DNA of 45,302 bases, from positions 1-45,302 of the forward strand of contig DASXCO010000180.1 of the NCBI GenBank assembly GCA_036491125.1, read 5' to 3'. The notes beneath the pieces are model-generated. The model did no database searches. It was not told the origin of the DNA and was given only the letters and a program-made list of their open reading frames with translations. A program made the position numbers and the translations under genes. Shown here piece by piece: positions 33,027-39,997 of this stretch; the stretch's first letter is position 1, and every line of letters begins with the position of its first letter. This stretch comes from Acidimicrobiales bacterium. Lineage in GTDB: Bacteria; Actinomycetota; Acidimicrobiia; Acidimicrobiales; AC-9.

Positions 33027-33086
33027 GTGTGGCTGGGCCGGCCTCCCGGGCCGGCCGTGTGGCTGGGCCGGCCTCCCGGGCCGGCC
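33027..33086. repeat. Tandem copy of the 22-bp near-palindromic repeat (locus C)
   Basis: A 30-bp unit starting GTGTGGCT is exactly duplicated (33027-33056 and 33057-33086). Its 22-bp core (33035-33056 and 33065-33086) is the same element as loci A and B, in the same orientation on the plus strand. Each core can fold as an 8-bp GGCCGGCC stem with a TCCCG loop. The second copy ends one base before the stop codon of the AurF-type gene. Confidence 0.9.
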
Positions 33087-33087
33087 G

Positions 33088-34023
33088 TCATGCCGCCGGG
33101 GTCCCTTGCGGGTCGACGCCGCACAGGTCTCGCCAGCCTCGGGGCACCCGCCCGGGTGTGACCACCTCTGCCTGGAGCATGGCGTCCAGGACTGGCCGGG
33201 TCGCCTCGTATCGGAGGGCGACCCGTTCGGGGGTGCGATTGGCGGCACGCCAGGTGGCCCACCCCGGCAGTCCGACGGTCTCGTACACACCGGGGTGCAC
33301 GAGCAGGCGGAACATGTCCCGGATGACGAGCGGCGCGATGTGGCGAACGGCGAAGCGGTCCGTCCACGACGCCCGACGCCACTCCTCGGGCAGCACGGTA
33401 CGGGCGAAGGCGAGGTGACGAGCCTCCTCCTGGCGGTGGTAGCGATTGACGTTGACCAGGAAGGGGTCGGTGTCGGGGTGCTCGGCGGCCTTCTTCTGCA
33501 GGAGGTCGGGGATCTCCTCACCGGCCAGCACGAGGACGTCCAGCAGCGCTGGCCGGCGGATGATGGCTCCCATCCCGACCCGCTGGATCGACCGGAACAG
33601 CGCCTTGTCCAACGGGCTGCGGGCGCTGGGCTGCAACTGGTCCAGCAGCCGGGAGAAGAGGCGAGAGTGCCGTGTCTCCTCACCCATCTCGTGGAGGGCG
33701 TACACGACGCGGGGGTCGGTGTAATCCCGCTGCAGAGCCAGCTGGAACGAGAACCCCGCCATCAGGATGGCCTCGAACTGGAGGCCCGCCTCGACGATCG
33801 ATGCCACCTCCTCGCGGGACAACGTGATCAGCTGCTCGGGACTCAGCTCGAGATCAAGGCCCGCCACGCTGAGCAGCTCGGACGGCAGCACCGCCCCGGC
33901 GCCCACCTCGCCGCTCACGTCGACGTCCGGCTCGATCGTGCGGCGCAGCGACGCCGCCGACAACCGCTCGATCTTGACGTCCGCCTGCGCGTCTGGCTTC
34001 AGGTCCCCACTCACAGCAGCCAT
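33088..34023 (-). CDS. AurF-type (p-aminobenzoate N-oxygenase family) diiron protein
   Basis: The 311-residue all-helical protein has the diiron-binding set of the family: Glu in EAGLQFEAILM (Glu84), EETRH (115-119, in HEMGEETRHSRLF), EEIPDLL (169-175) and EEARH (199-203, in YHRQEEARHLAFA). Such proteins oxygenate aryl amines or related substrates, but many homologues have unknown substrates. ATG at 34023 is placed 6 bases after a -10-like box, so the mRNA would be leaderless. The gene is divergent from a TetR-type regulator with only 48 bases between start codons and a shared inverted repeat, so control by that regulator is likely. Confidence 0.85.
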   Translation of the reverse strand: MAAVSGDLKPDAQADVKIERLSAASLRRTIEPDVDVSGEVGAGAVLPSELLSVAGLDLELSPEQLITLSREEVASIVEAGLQFEAILMAGFSFQLALQRDYTDPRVVYALHEMGEETRHSRLFSRLLDQLQPSARSPLDKALFRSIQRVGMGAIIRRPALLDVLVLAGEEIPDLLQKKAAEHPDTDPFLVNVNRYHRQEEARHLAFARTVLPEEWRRASWTDRFAVRHIAPLVIRDMFRLLVHPGVYETVGLPGWATWRAANRTPERVALRYEATRPVLDAMLQAEVVTPGRVPRGWRDLCGVDPQGTPAA

Positions 34024-34029
34024 GGATGG

Positions 34030-34059
34030 AGTATCCTACGAATTGACGGAAATCGTCAA
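34030..34059 (-). promoter_or_regulatory. Promoter and operator between the diiron and TetR genes
   Basis: Read leftward, TTGACG (34059-34054), an 18-base spacer and GATACT (34035-34030) form a plausible promoter with its start at or next to the ATG at 34023. The -35 box is one arm of a perfect inverted repeat, TTGACG (34043-34048) and CGTCAA (34054-34059), separated by GAAAT. The repeat is the likely operator of the TetR protein for both directions. Confidence 0.6.
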
Positions 34060-34071
34060 CCCTTCATTTCT

Positions 34072-34686
34072 GTGACCTTGGACACGCTTCGGACCACCAC
34101 GCCGGCACCCCCCTCCAAGGGCGAGCGGACCCGCCAGGCCCTCCTCGACGCCGCCATCCAGCGCTTCTCGGCCGACGGGCTGAGGGGCGTGGCCCTCTCC
34201 GATGTGGCGCGCGACGTGGGCGTGACGCCGGCGGCCGTCTACGCCTACTTCCCGGGCAAGGAGGCCCTCTTCACCGCCGCTGTGGACGCCGACGCCGACG
34301 CCCTGGTGGAGGTCGCCCTCCACGCCGTGGAACGCGGCCGGTTCACGGGCGACTGGGCCGCGCTGATCCAGCTGTTGCTCGACTCCCTGCCCGACCATCC
34401 GCTCGCCCGGCGCGTGCTCTCTGGCCTCGAGCCCGAGTCGACCGAGCGACTGCTCGACATCCCCGCCCTGGCCCGGCTGCGAGCTCAGCTGGCCGAGCTG
34501 CTCGCGAGCGACCAGGACATCGGGGCCGTGCGTCACGACGTGGATCCCACGCAGCTCGCCGACGGGTTGGTGACCATCGTGCTGGCCCTGCTCATCGGCG
34601 TCCTGCAGACCGGAGGCCGACCGCAACCAGAGCGTGCTCCCGGCGTGATCGCCGTGTTCGAAGCAGCGCTGGGCGCGCCCGGCTGA
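34072..34686 (+). CDS. TetR/AcrR-type transcriptional regulator
   Basis: The 204-residue protein has an N-terminal helix-turn-helix (GERTRQALLDAAIQRFSADGL to VTPAAVYAYFPGKEALF, about residues 17-65) with the usual family spacing, and a helical ligand-binding domain. The start is the GTG at 34072; a TTG two codons later is also possible. The C-terminal domain has no recognisable specificity motif. It is divergent from the AurF-type gene across a 17-base inverted repeat, so autorepression and control of that gene is the straightforward model. Confidence 0.9.
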   Translation: MTLDTLRTTTPAPPSKGERTRQALLDAAIQRFSADGLRGVALSDVARDVGVTPAAVYAYFPGKEALFTAAVDADADALVEVALHAVERGRFTGDWAALIQLLLDSLPDHPLARRVLSGLEPESTERLLDIPALARLRAQLAELLASDQDIGAVRHDVDPTQLADGLVTIVLALLIGVLQTGGRPQPERAPGVIAVFEAALGAPG

Positions 34687-34730
34687 CGCCCGGACACAGC
34701 CCCGACACCGTACGCCGGTAAGATCGCGAC

Positions 34731-35321
34731 ATGCGGCTGAGGGCACTCCTCGTCGCGGCGTCGGCAGGGGCGCTGGGCCTCGGGGGTTGTGCCACGAGCT
34801 CACCCGCGGCGCATACCAACGTGCAGGGCCTGGCCCCCTCGCACACCACTGCCACGACCGCGCTTCCGGCGGCATCGACCACGACCTCGGGATCATGCTG
34901 GGAGGGCTCTCTCACCCTCTACCAGGACCCCAGCGCCTGGCGCTGCACGGCGGCGAACCAGATCATGGATCCCTGCTTCGCTCCACCTGGTCAACCCGAT
35001 GCAACACAACTCGTCTGCGCGTCAACGCCATGGGCGCCGGCGACCCGGTTGCTGCTCACCCAGTCGTTGCCCCTCGACGCGGCCAACACACCCGGCTCCG
35101 GGCCCAGACCGGTCTGGGCCATGGAGCTGACCAACGCTGATCGATGCGTCCTCGGCACTGGGACGGCGACCCAGGTCGGCACGACCACCCTCGAGTACCT
35201 CTGCACCTCGGGCGCACTGGCCGGCAAGATCGACCGCAGCCGCCAGCCCTGGACCGTGCAGTACCGAGCCCCGACATCGTCGACGCTGCGACCACTCGCC
35301 GTGCGCAACGCCTGGGCCTGA
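34731..35321 (+). CDS. Lipoprotein of unknown function
   Basis: This 196-residue protein has a signal peptide with lipobox LGLGGC (Cys near residue 20), so it should be lipid-anchored outside the membrane. The mature part has a Thr/Ala/Ser-rich linker, then a small domain with six or so cysteines, including SCWEGSLTLYQDPSAWRC, MDPCFAPPG and DRCVLGTG, suggesting disulfides. TAAGAT lies 12 bases before the ATG at 34731 and could be a -10 box. No family recognised. The 223-base spacer after it contains the inverted repeat at 35482-35512 and then the convergent ribbon-helix-helix gene. Confidence 0.7.
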   Translation: MRLRALLVAASAGALGLGGCATSSPAAHTNVQGLAPSHTTATTALPAASTTTSGSCWEGSLTLYQDPSAWRCTAANQIMDPCFAPPGQPDATQLVCASTPWAPATRLLLTQSLPLDAANTPGSGPRPVWAMELTNADRCVLGTGTATQVGTTTLEYLCTSGALAGKIDRSRQPWTVQYRAPTSSTLRPLAVRNAWA

Positions 35322-35481
35322 CCGCCCTTCGGCGGATGACCCAGGTAGCGGGTGGCCGGCGGGTCACCCTTCCCGGCGGCGAAGAGGCGCCCCTACCGGC
35401 CACCGCAGTTCGCCCGGGGCCCACGAGGGGGGAATCTGTGGCCGCAGGTCGAGCTGACAACAGGATACCCCAGCACGTTGC

Positions 35482-35512
35482 CTGTGTCATCCGTGTTTCA
35501 CAGATGACACAG
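35482..35512. promoter_or_regulatory. Perfect 10-bp inverted repeat between convergent genes
   Basis: CTGTGTCATC (35482-35491) and GATGACACAG (35503-35512) form a perfect stem with an 11-base centre (CGTGTTTCACA). It is AT-richer than its surroundings and sits between the convergent lipoprotein and RHH genes. It could be a bidirectional terminator or an operator; the sequence does not decide. Confidence 0.5.
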
Positions 35513-35544
35513 ATGCTGGATACGTGTGCCCTGTCGCGCTGCGC

Positions 35545-35760
35545 CTATCGGGTCCGCCCGTCGGATCGGGATGTGCTGCCGTCGAGTCGCTCACGAACTT
35601 CGCGCGCCAGGCTGCGATCCTCGGTCAGCAGACGTCGCCCCATCTGCCGCACGAGCTCGGCGACATTCGTCCGCTCTCGAAAGGCGTGCACCCGCAAGGC
35701 TTCGTAGACCTCCGGCTCCACGTCGATCGTGAGCCTGTGCGGGTAGCTCCGACCGCCCAT
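35545..35760 (-). CDS. Ribbon-helix-helix (CopG/Arc-type) DNA-binding protein
   Basis: This 71-residue protein begins MGGRSYPHRLTIDVEPEVYEALRVHAF, a beta-strand followed by a helix as in ribbon-helix-helix repressors. RERTNVAELVRQMGRRLL then makes the second helix. A GGAGAAGG sequence precedes this ATG, so I prefer it over one ten codons upstream. No toxin-like gene is adjacent, so it is not obviously half of a toxin-antitoxin pair. Its target is unknown; inverted repeats nearby (35482-35512) are candidate sites. Confidence 0.75.
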   Translation of the reverse strand: MGGRSYPHRLTIDVEPEVYEALRVHAFRERTNVAELVRQMGRRLLTEDRSLAREVRERLDGSTSRSDGRTR

Positions 35761-35879
35761 CAGCCTTCTCCCATCCCGAGCCCCCATCACAAATCAGGAA
35801 GTCGCCAGCACGAGCGCGTATTGTAAACGGCGTAAATGCCAGGGGCACGGATATTCCGAATGAGCCAGACTCTTCGGCC

Positions 35880-36863
35880 ATGAGCGCACGCAACCAGCAG
35901 GTCGTCGCTGCCAATGGCGTTCGCATCAACGTGGTCGAGGAGGGCCACGGCCCCCTGGTGCTGATGGTGCACGGCTTTCCCGAGTCGTGGTACTCGTGGC
36001 GGCACCAGCTGGCCGCCCTGGCCGACGCCGGCTACCGGGCCGCGGCCATCGACGTACGAGGCTACGGCCGCTCGTCGAAGCCCGCCGCCGTCGACGCCTA
36101 CGGGATGCTCGCGCACGTCGCCGACAACCTCGGGGTGGTGGCCGCGCTGGGCGAGGAGACCGCTGCGGTCGTGGGCCACGACTGGGGCTCGCCCATCGCC
36201 GCGGCCTCCGCGCTGCTGCGTCCTGACGTGTTCCGGGCCGTGGGCCTGCTTAGCGTGCCGTACTCCCCACCCGGACGGACGCGGCCCACCGACGCCTTCC
36301 GGCGCATGGGTGGAGACGAGGAGTTCTACATCTCCTATTTCCAGGAGCCGGGACGGGCCGAGGCCGAGATCGAGGAGGACGTGCGGGCCTGGCTCCTCGG
36401 CATGTACGTGGCGGCGTCGGGAGACGCGGTGGCGCCACCCGATGGGCACACGATCGCCACGGTGGCGCCGGGCGGCCGGATGCGTGATCGCTTCGTGATC
36501 CCCGACCACCTGCCCAGTTGGCTCACCGAGGACGACCTCGAGACCTACGTTGCCGAGTTCGAGCGAACCGGCTTCACCGGCGCGCTCAACCGCTATCGCA
36601 ACGTCGATCGGGATTGGGAGGACCTCGCCATCTGGGCCCATCGGCCGATCACGGTGCCCTCGCTGTTCATCGGGGGCACCCGCGACGGGCCCACACTGTG
36701 GGGAGCATCGGCCATCGCCAGGTTCGACCAGACCCTCCCCGATCTCCGGGGCTCGCACGTGCTGGCCGGCTGCGGGCACTGGACGGCTCAGGAACGCCCG
36801 AGCGAGGTGAACGACCTACTCGTCGGCTTCCTCGCCGAGGCTCTCCGTCCCCCGGGAGGGTGA
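35880..36863 (+). CDS. Alpha/beta hydrolase, epoxide hydrolase-like
   Basis: The 327-residue hydrolase has the oxyanion segment VHGFPESWYSWRHQ, the nucleophile Asp101 in VVGHDWGSP, the acid in GGTRDGPTLWG and the His in GCGHWTAQERP. An Asp nucleophile with HGFPE is the pattern of epoxide hydrolases and haloalkane dehalogenases; epoxide hydrolase is the nearest. Substrate unknown. The ATG follows an AT-richer 119-base spacer shared with the divergent RHH gene. Confidence 0.88.
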   Translation: MSARNQQVVAANGVRINVVEEGHGPLVLMVHGFPESWYSWRHQLAALADAGYRAAAIDVRGYGRSSKPAAVDAYGMLAHVADNLGVVAALGEETAAVVGHDWGSPIAAASALLRPDVFRAVGLLSVPYSPPGRTRPTDAFRRMGGDEEFYISYFQEPGRAEAEIEEDVRAWLLGMYVAASGDAVAPPDGHTIATVAPGGRMRDRFVIPDHLPSWLTEDDLETYVAEFERTGFTGALNRYRNVDRDWEDLAIWAHRPITVPSLFIGGTRDGPTLWGASAIARFDQTLPDLRGSHVLAGCGHWTAQERPSEVNDLLVGFLAEALRPPGG

Positions 36864-36923
36864 GCAGCTAACCTGGCTCTCCGGGCTGACATCTCGACAA
36901 ACCGGTGCCAGGGGGGGAGCGCC

Positions 36924-36983
36924 ATGGCGAAGAGGGCGAGTGCGGTAGGCGCGCACCCGAGCGCGGGAGCGCCTCGGGGCTAG
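36924..36983 (+). CDS. Possible 19-codon leader peptide before the orphan response regulator
   Basis: A run of seven G followed by AGC precedes ATG 36924, a strong ribosome-binding-site-like stretch. The frame reads MAKRASAVGAHPSAGAPRG and stops at 36983, 13 bases before the regulator's GTG at 36997. It could be an upstream reading frame or a chance start; nothing else supports it. Confidence 0.25.
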   Translation: MAKRASAVGAHPSAGAPRG

Positions 36984-36996
36984 CGCCCTGCCGGTC

Positions 36997-37674
36997 GTGA
37001 CAACACCGCAGAAGCCCAAGCGCCAGCCGGTGCGGGTGGTCCTCGTCAACGACGAGCAGATCATCATCGACGGCCTCCGGACGATGCTGGCGAGCCACAG
37101 GGAACAGGTGAAGGTCGTTGGGCGCGTGCTGGCCTCCGAGGACCTCGCGTCGACGATTCCCGATCTCGGAGCCGAGGTCGTACTGGTCGACCTCCACATC
37201 CAGGGCGCCAGCGGGCTCGAGCTGGCGGCCCGCCTGCTGGCGGACAGGCCGCCTTTCCGGCTGGTGATCTTCACCGACGACAGTGAGGAGCGCCGACTCT
37301 TCGAGGCCCTGCGGCTCGGAGTGTCCGGGTACCTCCTCAAGTCGCTCAACGCGGTCCAGCTGGCGGACCACCTGGTGCGGGTGGCCGACGGTCAGGTCGT
37401 CATCGACCCCATGATGGCCACCCGCATCGCCCTCCGCGGCGCCCACTTCGGGGGCGCCGAGATGTGGCCGGGCAGCCAGCTGTCGCTCAGCCAGCGCGAG
37501 AGCCAGGTGATAGCCCTGCTGGTGGAGGGACTGAGCAACCGTCTCATCGCCGCCCAACTGGTCGTCGGCGAAGAGACCGTGAAGACCCACCTGCGGTCGA
37601 TCTACCGGAAGCTCGGCGTCAACGACCGGTCCCACGCCGTGGCCACGGTCATGCACCTCGGCATCTTCGGCTGA
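36997..37674 (+). CDS. LuxR-type orphan response regulator
   Basis: The 225-residue protein has a receiver domain with phosphoacceptor Asp65 in VVLVDLHIQG, a VNDEQIIIDGL start in place of the usual DD acidic pair, and Lys in GYLLKSL. A LuxR DNA-binding domain follows: LSQRESQVIALLVEGLSNRLIAAQLVVGEETVKTHLRSIYRKLGV. No kinase is adjacent. The altered acidic pocket (Asn-Asp-Glu) still provides acids, so phosphorylation remains possible. GTG start at 36997. The 167 bases after its stop hold only GC-rich stems that I cannot classify. Confidence 0.88.
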   Translation: MTTPQKPKRQPVRVVLVNDEQIIIDGLRTMLASHREQVKVVGRVLASEDLASTIPDLGAEVVLVDLHIQGASGLELAARLLADRPPFRLVIFTDDSEERRLFEALRLGVSGYLLKSLNAVQLADHLVRVADGQVVIDPMMATRIALRGAHFGGAEMWPGSQLSLSQRESQVIALLVEGLSNRLIAAQLVVGEETVKTHLRSIYRKLGVNDRSHAVATVMHLGIFG

Positions 37675-37841
37675 ACCGGGGTGTGGAGCATTCACCCGCC
37701 CAGAGATCGATCTCCCGTTGTCGGGCCCTTCGGGGCTGGGTAGACCCGGCCGAGGCCTTCGCCTGGGTGATCAAGCCCGCCGGGCCCACCGCAGCCGAAG
37801 CTGAGCCGGCTGGGGCCGTCCCCCACCCCGACCCTGACCGG

Positions 37842-38081
37842 CTATCTGACGCTCGTCGCCGCCGAGTCCTCGGCCGCCACCGAGCCCCCGCTCAATCCGC
37901 CCTCCTGACGAAGGAGGGCGCGATGGCGCTCACACAGTCCGAGCAGATCGTCGTCGTCGATCACAGCGGCGCACTGCTGGCCATTCGGCTCATCGGCCCA
38001 GCAGCGGTCGTGCGCTGGACAGGGCTCGGCCGGACCGGCCGCGATCAGGGACGCCTGCGGGCGCGGGAACGAGGCGATCAC
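37842..38081 (-). CDS. Small Cys/His protein, possible zinc-binding hypothetical
   Basis: The 79-residue frame contains PCPAHDRCWADEPNG then QCAAVIDDDDLLGLCERHRAL, a C-x5-C ... C-x13-C-x2-H pattern that resembles short zinc-binding proteins of actinobacteria. Codon third positions are GC-rich as in real genes. However, the plus strand also has an open frame from ATG 37923 with AAGGAGG ahead of it, so strand choice is uncertain. I favour the minus strand because of the metal-ligand-like pattern. Start is GTG at 38081. Confidence 0.4.
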   Translation of the reverse strand: MIASFPRPQASLIAAGPAEPCPAHDRCWADEPNGQQCAAVIDDDDLLGLCERHRALLRQEGGLSGGSVAAEDSAATSVR

Positions 38082-38149
38082 CCTGGAGGACTTCCCCGCT
38101 CACGGGCACACCTCCTGCCGGCGCCGGCGATCGACCTTGGGGGCGATAC

Positions 38150-38488
38150 CTACGAGGAAGATGGCGGGAGCGACCGGCCCGACCGCGCCCAGGCATGCGC
38201 GTCTCGAACATCCATGACCCGTTGCCAGCCGAACCAGACCAGCCTGCCGATGGCCACGGCGTGGACGGCGCGCGCCCACCGGACCGTCTTCCAGGTGACG
38301 CCCGCGGCCACCAGCAGGACCACGGCCGCTGCGATCAATGGCCAGCGAGGACCAGCGAGCACCATCGCCGCGCTGGCGATGATCGTGACCAGGAGGAGGA
38401 GCACCGCGGTGCGCATCACCGCCCGCCACAGCGAGCGGCGAGCCAGCAGCGTGACCAGACCCAGCGCAGCGCCAAGGACAATCACCAT
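38150..38488 (-). CDS. Small membrane protein of unknown function
   Basis: The 112-residue protein has three hydrophobic segments, at about residues 1-14, 23-45 and 49-64 (VLLLLVTIIASAAMVLAG and PLIAAAVVLLVAAGV in the latter two). A more polar C-terminus follows (RLVWFGWQRVMDVRDAHAW). ATG at 38488. No family recognised. It follows the Pro-rich protein gene in the same direction with 124 bases between. Confidence 0.6.
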   Translation of the reverse strand: MVIVLGAALGLVTLLARRSLWRAVMRTAVLLLLVTIIASAAMVLAGPRWPLIAAAVVLLVAAGVTWKTVRWARAVHAVAIGRLVWFGWQRVMDVRDAHAWARSGRSLPPSSS

Positions 38489-38612
38489 GGGGCCACGGTA
38501 CCCGGAGGCCGGCGTTGCCAGGCGTCGCTTCCGGCCGTGCCAGCGGTCGTGCCTGGCTCGTCAATCCGGTTTCGCCAGACCGGCCCCACCTACGTCCCCG
38601 ACCCGGTGGGCC

Positions 38613-39161
38613 TCAGCCCACCCTCGGGATCGGGATCGGAGGTGAGGGTGGCCGGGGCAGCGGCGGCAGCGGCAGGGGCGGCACCGGCGGGATGAGGCTC
38701 CGTCGGGGCGGGGGCGGGGGCGGTGGCGCGGGTCGCGGTGGCACGGCCTTCGGGGGGGCCGGGAACGTGGCCGCAGCGGCGCTCACCGGTGCCGGCACGG
38801 GGTGCGGACTCCCCGGCGGTCCGAAGTCGTAGCCGATGTCGAGCCCTTGGCGGGGCAGGGCATAGTCAGGGACGCCCTGCGTCGCGACCGGCCCCGACGG
38901 CGGTGGCGCGGTGGCGGTTCGCGGAGGGGGAGGGGCCCCGCCGGGCAACCGGTGCGGGGCGGGCTGGGTGAGCGTGCCACCGTCGGCGACATAGCTGATC
39001 GAGGTGGCCAGCACGAACAGGACCGGTAGAACCGACACGCCTCGGGGCCGCCACCGTTCGGCGAGCTGGCGGGCCCGGTAGACGGCGTAGGTCGTCCCGG
39101 CGATCAGGCTGGCCAGCAGCGTCGTCCCCGGCACGAAGAGCGACGCGCGCTCTCCGTCCAT
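38613..39161 (-). CDS. Membrane protein with long proline-rich C-terminal tail
   Basis: The 182-residue frame has one or two hydrophobic helices at the start (FVPGTTLLASLIAGTTYAVY and SVLPVLFVLATSISYV) and then about 110 residues dominated by Pro, with runs such as PAPPPPPPP and PPLPLPPLPR. The coding DNA of the tail is a simple C/G repeat, so slippage or a sequencing error could shift the frame. The N-terminal hydrophobic part supports a real gene, but the ribosome-binding site is weak. Function unknown. Confidence 0.5.
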   Translation of the reverse strand: MDGERASLFVPGTTLLASLIAGTTYAVYRARQLAERWRPRGVSVLPVLFVLATSISYVADGGTLTQPAPHRLPGGAPPPPRTATAPPPSGPVATQGVPDYALPRQGLDIGYDFGPPGSPHPVPAPVSAAAATFPAPPKAVPPRPAPPPPPPPRRSLIPPVPPLPLPPLPRPPSPPIPIPRVG

Positions 39162-39295
39162 CAGAAGGGGCGCTTTCGCCAGGCACCACGCACTGGGCGA
39201 CGACCCTATCCCCCATCGGTGTGGTCACGAACCGGCGGGCCCGGTGCCAGAAGAGCACACTGGCGTGAAGGCCAGTCTCGGGGAGCCGACCCCGG

Positions 39296-39814
39296 TTACC
39301 AGCCCACAGCGCCATCGACGAGCTCGCGAATGAGGTCGGCGTGCCCGTTGTGCCGTGCGTACTCCTCGATCATGTGGACGTAGATCCAGCGCAACGAGCA
39401 GGGCTTCCCGTCTCGAGTGCCGGTGTCGTCCAGCGCGTAGGCGGCGGCAGCCCTCCGACTGGCGTCGCACTCCGCCTCCCACGTGCGCAGGTCCTCGTCC
39501 CAATCGGCGTCCTCCAGGCGGTCGAACTCGCTGTCCCTGCCAGCCTGGTCGCGGAAAAGACGCGGCGCGTTCGCCTCGCGAAGCAGCGTCCGACGGAACC
39601 ACGCCCGCTCGACCTCGGCCAGGTGGCGCACAAGACCGTGAAGCGACAGCTTCGAGGTCGACACCGGTCGGGCCTTGCGCAGTGTCGGGTCGACCTCTTC
39701 GCACTTGAGGAGAAGGGTCGTGCGGTGGAAGTCGAGCCATCCCTCGAGCATCTCCCGCTCGGGCAGGACATATGGAGGCTCCCGTCGGCGAGGATCCTCC
39801 ATGTCATCGATCAT
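39296..39814 (-). CDS. DinB-like / DUF664-type protein
   Basis: The 172-residue protein has MLEGWLDFHRTTLLLKCEEVD (about residues 22-42), LSLHGLVRHLAEVERAWFRRTLL and SLRWIYVHMIEEYARHNGHADLIRELVDG. These are the three metal-ligand His segments typical of the DinB/YfiT fold of thiol-dependent transferases (the last is very typical of DUF664). Mycothiol-dependent chemistry is a common suggestion for the fold, not evident here. I start it at ATG 39814; 39802 is possible. The 134 bases downstream are empty of obvious features. Confidence 0.85.
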   Translation of the reverse strand: MIDDMEDPRRREPPYVLPEREMLEGWLDFHRTTLLLKCEEVDPTLRKARPVSTSKLSLHGLVRHLAEVERAWFRRTLLREANAPRLFRDQAGRDSEFDRLEDADWDEDLRTWEAECDASRRAAAAYALDDTGTRDGKPCSLRWIYVHMIEEYARHNGHADLIRELVDGAVGW

Positions 39815-39997
39815 CGGCGACGCCCCCTGTCGGTTGTCTGAAGGACCCGCCTTAGGCCCCGCGTCCCGAAACCACTGCAAATCGCCTCGACGTGCATTCT
39901 ACGGAGACTCTCAGGCCGCTTTACGCCTGGTCCCAGGGGTTTCCATGCAGGCCCATGGGCAACGCACGCAGAACTCTAAGTTCAAGAGGATCTAATC

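Noticed and set aside
33027-33086. Tandem repeat as the start of a CRISPR array
   Set aside because: There are only two contiguous copies, no spacers and no cas genes; the core matches other dispersed elements.
35545-35760. Antitoxin of a toxin-antitoxin pair
   Set aside because: The RHH fold is right, but neither neighbour looks like a toxin; the adjacent hydrolase is an ordinary enzyme.
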